Program-made: the position numbers and the translations under genes
Shown here: positions 56,968 through 64,000 of the stretch, piece after piece
Numbering within the stretch: the first letter of the stretch is position 1
How the letters are laid out: every line of letters begins with the position of its first letter
Assembly: GCA_009746045.1 (NCBI GenBank)
Contig: RPFO01000080.1
Location: 10,251,013-10,315,012 of the forward strand
From: Mesostigma viride
Taxonomy: Eukaryota; Streptophyta; Mesostigmatophyceae; Mesostigmatales; Mesostigmataceae
Direction: 5' to 3'
Length of the DNA stretch: 64,000 bases
Notes under the pieces: model-generated
Databases searched by the model: none
What the model was told of the DNA's origin: nothing
The model's input: only the letters and a program-made list of their open reading frames with translations

Positions 56968-59900
56968 TGACTCCATGTACGTAGACAAGCCATGATGACC
57001 CCATGGGAGCCTAAATCCTCATCATTAAATACATAAATGCCACCCATGTACGTAGACGGGCCATGATGACACCAATGGAGCCTGAATCCTCATCATTTTG
57101 TTTTCTTTGACATCCATGTACATACGTAGGCCAGCCATGATGACACCAATGGAGCCTGAATCCTCATCATTAATTACATACATGCCATCCATGTACGTAG
57201 ACAGGCCATGATGACACCATGGGAGCCTGAATCCTCATCATTTACTATTCCTTGACATCCATGTACGTAGACGGGCCATGATGACACCATGGGAGCCTGA
57301 ATCCTAATCATTAAATACATAAATGACATCCATGTACGTAGACAGGCCATGATGACACCATGGGAGCCTGAATCCTCATCATTTACTATTCCTTGACATC
57401 CATGTACGTAGACGGGCCATGATGACACCATGGGAGCCTGAATCCTCATCATTTACTATTCCTTGACATCCATGTACGTAGACGGGCCATGATGACACCA
57501 TGGGAGCCTGAATCCTCATGATTTACTATTCCTTGACATCCATGTACGTAGGCCAGCCATGGAGACACCATGGGAGCCTGAATCCTCCTCATTAATTACA
57601 TACATGCCATCCATGTACATACGTAGGCCAGCCATGATGACACCAATGGAGCCTGAATCCTCATCATTAATTACATACATGCCATCCATGTACGTAGACA
57701 GGCCATGATGACACCATGGGAGCCTGAATACTCATCATTTACTATTCCTTGACATCCATGTACGTGGACGGGCCATGATGACACCATGGGAGCCTGAATC
57801 CTCATGATTTACTATTCCTTGACATCCATGTACGTAGGCCAGCCATGGAGACACCATGGGAGCCTGAATCCTCCTCATTAATTACATACATGCCATCCAT
57901 GTACGTAGACAAGCCATGATGACCCCATGGGAGCCTGAATCCTCATCATTTTTTTTTCTTTGACATCCATGTACGTAGACGGGCCATGATGACACCATGG
58001 GAGCCTGAATCCTCATCATTAATTACATAAATGACATCCATGTACGTAGACGGGCCATGATGACACCATGGGAGCCTGAATCCTCATCATTAATTACATA
58101 CTTGCCATTCATGTACGTAGACGGGCCATGGAGACACCATGGGAGCCTGAATCCTCATCATTTACTATTCCTTGACATCCATGTATGTAGACAGGCCATG
58201 ATGACACCATGGGAGCCTGAATACTCATCATTTACTATTCCTTGACATCCATGTACGTGGACGGGTCATGATGACACCATGGGAGCCTGAATCCTCATGA
58301 TTTACTATTCCTTGACATCCATGTACGTAGGCCAGCCATGGAGACACCATGGGAGCCTGAATCCTCCTCATTAATTACATACATGCCATCCATGTACGTA
58401 GACAAGCCATGATGACACCATGGGAGCCTGAATCCTCATCATTAGCTACATACATGCCATCCATGTACGTACACGGGCCATGATGACACCATGGGAGCCT
58501 GAATCCTCCTCATTAATTACATACTTGCCATTCATGTACGTAGACGGGCCATGATGACACCAATGGAGCCTGAATCCTCTTCATTTTTTTTATGAGAGGA
58601 TTCAGGTTACATAAATGCCATCCATGTACGTAGACAAGCCATGATGACACCATGGGAGCCTGAATCCTCATCATTATATACAAAATGCCATCCATGTACG
58701 TAGACGGGCCATGATGACACCATGGGAGCCTGAATCCTCATCATTAACTACATACATGCCATCCATGTACGTACACGGGCCATGATGACACCATGGGAGC
58801 CTGAATCCTCCTCATTAATTACATACTTGCCATTCATGTACGTAGACGGGCCATGGAGACACCATGGGAGCCTGAATCCTCATCATTAATTACATAAATG
58901 CCATCCATGTACGTAGACAAGCCATGATGACACCATGGGAGCCTGAATCCTCATCATTATATACAAAAATGCCATCCATGTACGTAGACGGGCCATGATG
59001 ACCCCATGGGAGGCTGAATCCTCATCATTAATTACATAAATGCCATTCATGTACGTAGGCCAGCCATGATGACACCATGGGAGCCTGAATCCTCATCATT
59101 AATTACATACTTGCCATTCATGTACGTAGACGGGCCATGGAGACACCATGGGAGCCTGAATCCTCATCATTTACTATTCCTTGACATCCATGTACGTAGA
59201 CGGGCCATGATGACACCATGGGAGCCTGAATCCTCATCATTTACTATTCCTTGACATCCATGTACGTAGACGGGCCATGATGACACCATGGGAGCCTGAA
59301 TCCTCCTCATTAATTACATAAATGCCAACCATGTACGTAGACGGGCCATGATGACACCATGGGAGCCTGAATCCTCATCATTACTTACATAAAGGCCATC
59401 CATGTACGTAGGCCAGCCATGGAGACACCATGGGAGCCTGAATCCTCCTCATTAATTACATAAATGCCAACCATGTACGTAGACAAGCCATGATGACCCC
59501 ATGGGAGCCTGAATCCTCATCATTATATACAAAAATGCCATCCATGTACGTAGACGGGCCATGATGACACCATGGGAGCCTGAATCCTCATCATTAATTA
59601 CATAAATGCCATTCATGTACGTAGGCCAGCCATGATGACACCATGGGAGCCTGAATCCTCATCATTAATTACATACTTGCCATTCATGTACGTAGACGGA
59701 CCATGGAGACACCATGGGAGCCTGAATCCTCCTCATTAATTACATACATGCCATCCATGTACGTAGACAAGCCATGATGACCCCATGGGAGCCTGAATCC
59801 TCATCATTTTTTTTTTCTTTGACATCCATGTACGTAGACGGGCCATGATGACACCATGGGAGCCTGAATCCTCATCATTAATTACATAAATGACATCCAT

Positions 59901-62900
59901 GTACGTAGACAGGCCATGATGACACCATGGGAGCCTGAATCCTCCTCATTAATTACATAAATGCCAACCATGTACGTAGACAAGCCATGATGACACCATG
60001 GGAGCCTGAATCCTCATAATTTACTATTCCTGGACATCCATGTACGTAGGCCAGCCATGATGACACCAATGGAGCCTGAATCCTCTTCATTTTTTTTATG
60101 AGAGGATTCAGGTTACATAAATGCCAACCATGTACGTAGACAAGCCATGATGACACCATGGGAGCCTGAATCCTCATCATTTACTATTCCTTGACATCCA
60201 TGTACGTAGACGGGCCATGATGACACCATGGGAGCCTGAATCCTCCTCATTAATTACATAAATGCCAACCATGTACGTAGACGGGCCATGATGACACCAT
60301 GGGAGCCTGAATCCTAATCATTAAATACATAAATGACATCCATGTACGTAGACAGGCCATGATGACACCATGGGAGCCTGAATCCTCATCATTTACTATT
60401 CCTTGACATCCATGTACGTAGACGGGCCATGATGACACCATGGGAGCCTGAATCCTCATCATTTACTATTCCTTGACATCCATGTACGTAGACGGGCCAT
60501 GATGACACCATGGGAGCCTGAATCCTCATGATTTACTATTCCTTGACATCCATGTACGTAGGCCAGCCATGGAGACACCATGGGAGCCTGAATCCTCCTC
60601 ATTAATTACATACATGCCATCCATGTACATACGTAGGCCAGCCATGATGACACCAATGGAGCCTGAATCCTCATCATTAATTACATACATGCCATCCATG
60701 TACGTAGACAGGCCATGATGACACCATGGGAGCCTGAATACTCATCATTTACTATTCCTTGACATCCATGTACGTGGACGGGCCATGATGACACCATGGG
60801 AGCCTGAATCCTCATGATTTACTATTCCTTGACATCCATGTACGTAGGCCAGCCATGGAGACACCATGGGAGCCTGAATCCTCCTCATTAATTACATACA
60901 TGCCATCCATGTACGTAGACAAGCCATGATGACCCCATGGGAGCCTGAATCCTCATCATTTTTTTTTCTTTGACATCCATGTACGTAGACGGGCCATGAT
61001 GACACCATGGGAGCCTGAATCCTCATCATTAATTACATAAATGACATCCATGTACGTAGACGGGCCATGATGACACCATGGGAGCCTGAATCCTCATCAT
61101 TAATTACATACTTGCCATTCATGTACGTAGACGGGCCATGGAGACACCATGGGAGCCTGAATCCTCATCATTTACTATTCCTTGACATCCATGTATGTAG
61201 ACAGGCCATGATGACACCATGGGAGCCTGAATACTCATCATTTACTATTCCTTGACATCCATGTACGTGGACGGGTCATGATGACACCATGGGAGCCTGA
61301 ATCCTCATGATTTACTATTCCTTGACATCCATGTACGTAGGCCAGCCATGGAGACACCATGGGAGCCTGAATCCTCCTCATTAATTACATACATGCCATC
61401 CATGTACGTAGACAAGCCATGATGACACCATGGGAGCCTGAATCCTCATCATTAGCTACATACATGCCATCCATGTACGTACACGGGCCATGATGACACC
61501 ATGGGAGCCTGAATCCTCCTCATTAATTACATACTTGCCATTCATGTACGTAGACGGGCCATGATGACACCAATGGAGCCTGAATCCTCTTCATTTTTTT
61601 TATGAGAGGATTCAGGTTACATAAATGCCATCCATGTACGTAGACAAGCCATGATGACACCATGGGAGCCTGAATCCTCATCATTATATACAAAAATGCC
61701 ATCCATGTACGTAGACGGGCCATGATGACACCATGGGAGCCTGAATCCTCATCATTAACTACATACATGCCATCCATGTACGTACACGGGCCATGATGAC
61801 ACCATGGGAGCCTGAATCCTCCTCATTAATTACATACTTGCCATTCATGTACGTAGACGGGCCATGGAGACACCATGGGAGCCTGAATCCTCATCATTAA
61901 TTACATAAATGCCATCCATGTACGTAGACAAGCCATGATGACACCATGGGAGCCTGAATCCTCATCATTATATACAAAAATGCCATCCATGTACGTAGAC
62001 GGGCCATGATGACCCCATGGGAGGCTGAATCCTCATCATTAATTACATAAATGCCATTCATGTACGTAGGCCAGCCATGATGACACCATGGGAGCCTGAA
62101 TCCTCATCATTAATTACATACTTGCCATTCATGTACGTAGACGGGCCATGGAGACACCATGGGAGCCTGAATCCTCATCATTTACTATTCCTTGACATCC
62201 ATGTACGTAGACGGGCCATGATGACACCATGGGAGCCTGAATCCTCATCATTTACTATTCCTTGACATCCATGTACGTAGACGGGCCATGATGACACCAT
62301 GGGAGCCTGAATCCTCCTCATTAATTACATAAATGCCAACCATGTACGTAGACGGGCCATGATGACACCATGGGAGCCTGAATCCTCATCATTACTTACA
62401 TAAAGGCCATCCATGTACGTAGGCCAGCCATGGAGACACCATGGGAGCCTGAATCCTCCTCATTAATTACATAAATGCCAACCATGTACGTAGACAAGCC
62501 ATGATGACCCCATGGGAGCCTGAATCCTCATCATTATATACAAAAATGCCATCCATGTACGTAGACGGGCCATGATGACACCATGGGAGCCTGAATCCTC
62601 ATCATTAATTACATAAATGCCATTCATGTACGTAGGCCAGCCATGATGACACCATGGGAGCCTGAATCCTCATCATTAATTACATACTTGCCATTCATGT
62701 ACGTAGACGGACCATGGAGACACCATGGGAGCCTGAATCCTCCTCATTAATTACATACATGCCATCCATGTACGTAGACAAGCCATGATGACCCCATGGG
62801 AGCCTGAATCCTCATCATTTTTTTTTTCTTTGACATCCATGTACGTAGACGGGCCATGATGACACCATGGGAGCCTGAATCCTCATCATTAATTACATAA

Positions 62901-64000
62901 ATGACATCCATGTACGTAGACAGGCCATGATGACACCATGGGAGCCTGAATCCTCCTCATTAATTACATAAATGCCAACCATGTACGTAGACAAGCCATG
63001 ATGACACCATGGGAGCCTGAATCCTCATAATTTACTATTCCTGGACATCCATGTACGTAGGCCAGCCATGATGACACCAATGGAGCCTGAATCCTCTTCA
63101 TTTTTTTTATGAGAGGATTCAGGTTACATAAATGCCAACCATGTACGTAGACAAGCCATGATGACACCATGGGAGCCTGAATCCTCATCATTTACTATTC
63201 CTTGACATCCATGTACGTAGACGGGCCATGATGACACCATGGGAGCCTGAATCCTCCTCATTAATTACATAAATGCCAACCATGTACGTAGACGGGCCAT
63301 GATGACACCATGGGAGCCTGAATCCTCATCATTATATACAAAAATGCCATCCATGTACGTAGACGGGCCATGATGACACCATGGGAGCCTGAATCCTCAT
63401 CATTATATACAAAAATGCCATCCATGTACGTACACGGGCCATGATGACACCATGGGAGCCTGAATCCTCATCATTAATTACATAAATGCCATTCATGTAC
63501 GTAGGCCAGGCTGCCATGGAGACACCATGGGAGCCTAAATCCTCCTCATTAATTACATACATGCCATCCATGTACGTAGACAAGCCATGATGACCCCATG
63601 GGAGCCTGAATCCTCATCATTTTTTTTTCTTTGACATCCATGTACGTAGACGGGCCATGATGACACCATGGGAGCCTGAATCCTCATCATTAATTACATA
63701 AATGACATCCATGTACGTAGACGGGCCATGATGACACCATGGGAGCCTGAATCCTCATCATTAATTACATACATGCCATCCATGTACGTACACGGGCCAT
63801 GATGACACCATGGGAGCCTGAATCCTCCTCATTAATTACATACTTGCCATTCATGTACGTAGACGGGCCATGGAGACACCATGGGAGCCTGAATCCTCCT
63901 CATTAATTACATAAATGCCATCCATGTACGTAGACAAGCCATGATGACACCATGGGAGCCTGAATCCTCATCATTAATTACATAAATGCCATCCATGTAC
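56968..64000 (+). repeat. Satellite DNA, about 60-70 bp monomers, running off the window
   Basis: More than 100 monomers of the form CCATGTACGTAGACGGGCC, ATGATGACACCATGGGAGCC, TGAATCCTCATCATT plus a variable linker (TAATTACATAAATG, TACTATTCCTTGACAT, ATATACAAAAATG or a T-run with CTTTGACAT). Linker and box variants are shuffled along the array in a fixed order that repeats every 3,010-3,011 bp (57260-60269 and 60270-63280). Open frames on the minus strand only mirror the monomer. Confidence 0.97.
58569..58606. repeat. Hairpin variant inside the satellite
   Basis: CCTGAATCCTCTTCAT, a T-run, then ATGAGAGGATTCAGG forms a long stem. It recurs at 60075-60112, 61579-61616 and 63086-63123. Confidence 0.85.

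Noticed and set aside
57174-63583. Repeated minus-strand frames with MMRIQAPMVSSWPVYVHG
   Set aside because: Monomer of the satellite; frames break at random between monomers.
56270-64000. CRISPR-like alternation of conserved repeat and variable linker
   Set aside because: Linkers belong to a few recurring types, monomers are head-to-tail with higher-order structure, and the setting is eukaryotic.

Overview
This window is nuclear DNA of a green alga, probably a chlorophyte. It holds two confidently readable, spliced host genes in a divergent pair. One encodes a TM9SF/nonaspanin membrane protein (minus strand, 22611 down to 16253). The other encodes the chloroplast c-type cytochrome assembly factor CCS1/ResB (plus strand, 23598 to 37499). 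A plastid System II assembly factor with a transit-peptide-like N terminus, GT-AG introns, GC-rich coding exons and dense minisatellites all point to an alga. I cannot name the species.

Layout. 1-414 ends a PHD-finger gene that enters from outside the window. 570-14,800 is a mobile-element graveyard: nested non-LTR (LINE) fragments in both orientations, ORF1-only LINE derivatives, and two non-autonomous elements with inverted ends (2642-5738 and about 5746-7509). 16,253-22,611 is TM9SF with nine coding exons (640 aa deduced). 22,612-23,597 is the shared upstream region. 23,598-37,499 is CCS1 with nine coding exons (779 aa deduced), whose eight introns are packed with tandem arrays. 37,930-45,990 is a short dispersed element split by a 7.5 kb LTR retrotransposon with two 700-bp LTRs, a 5-bp target duplication, a primer-binding site and a polypurine tract. 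46,095-47,326 is a LINE 3' fragment with a zinc knuckle and an endonuclease-like domain. 47,827-51,960 is a DDE-type DNA transposon with three exons and upstream palindromic repeats. 52,241-54,412 is a tandem duplication followed by an AT-rich island. 56,270-56,702 is a 30-bp minisatellite. About 56,970 to the window end is a satellite of roughly 60-70 bp monomers with a 3,010-bp higher-order repeat.

The most unusual signal is in CCS1. In most of its introns the end of the upstream exon together with the 5' splice site has been copied into the intron, from one degenerate copy to a perfect 97-bp array with six identical donors. The transposase gene shows the same pattern, with a 72-bp unit carrying three donors. 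This looks like intron growth, or possibly intron birth, by tandem duplication of AG|GT segments. A second pattern of interest is the LINE population: ORF1-only copies and RT-bearing copies end in the same kind of small stem-loop followed by a (TAAT)n tail.

All exon structures were deduced by eye from splice signals and reading-frame continuity. No database search was run.
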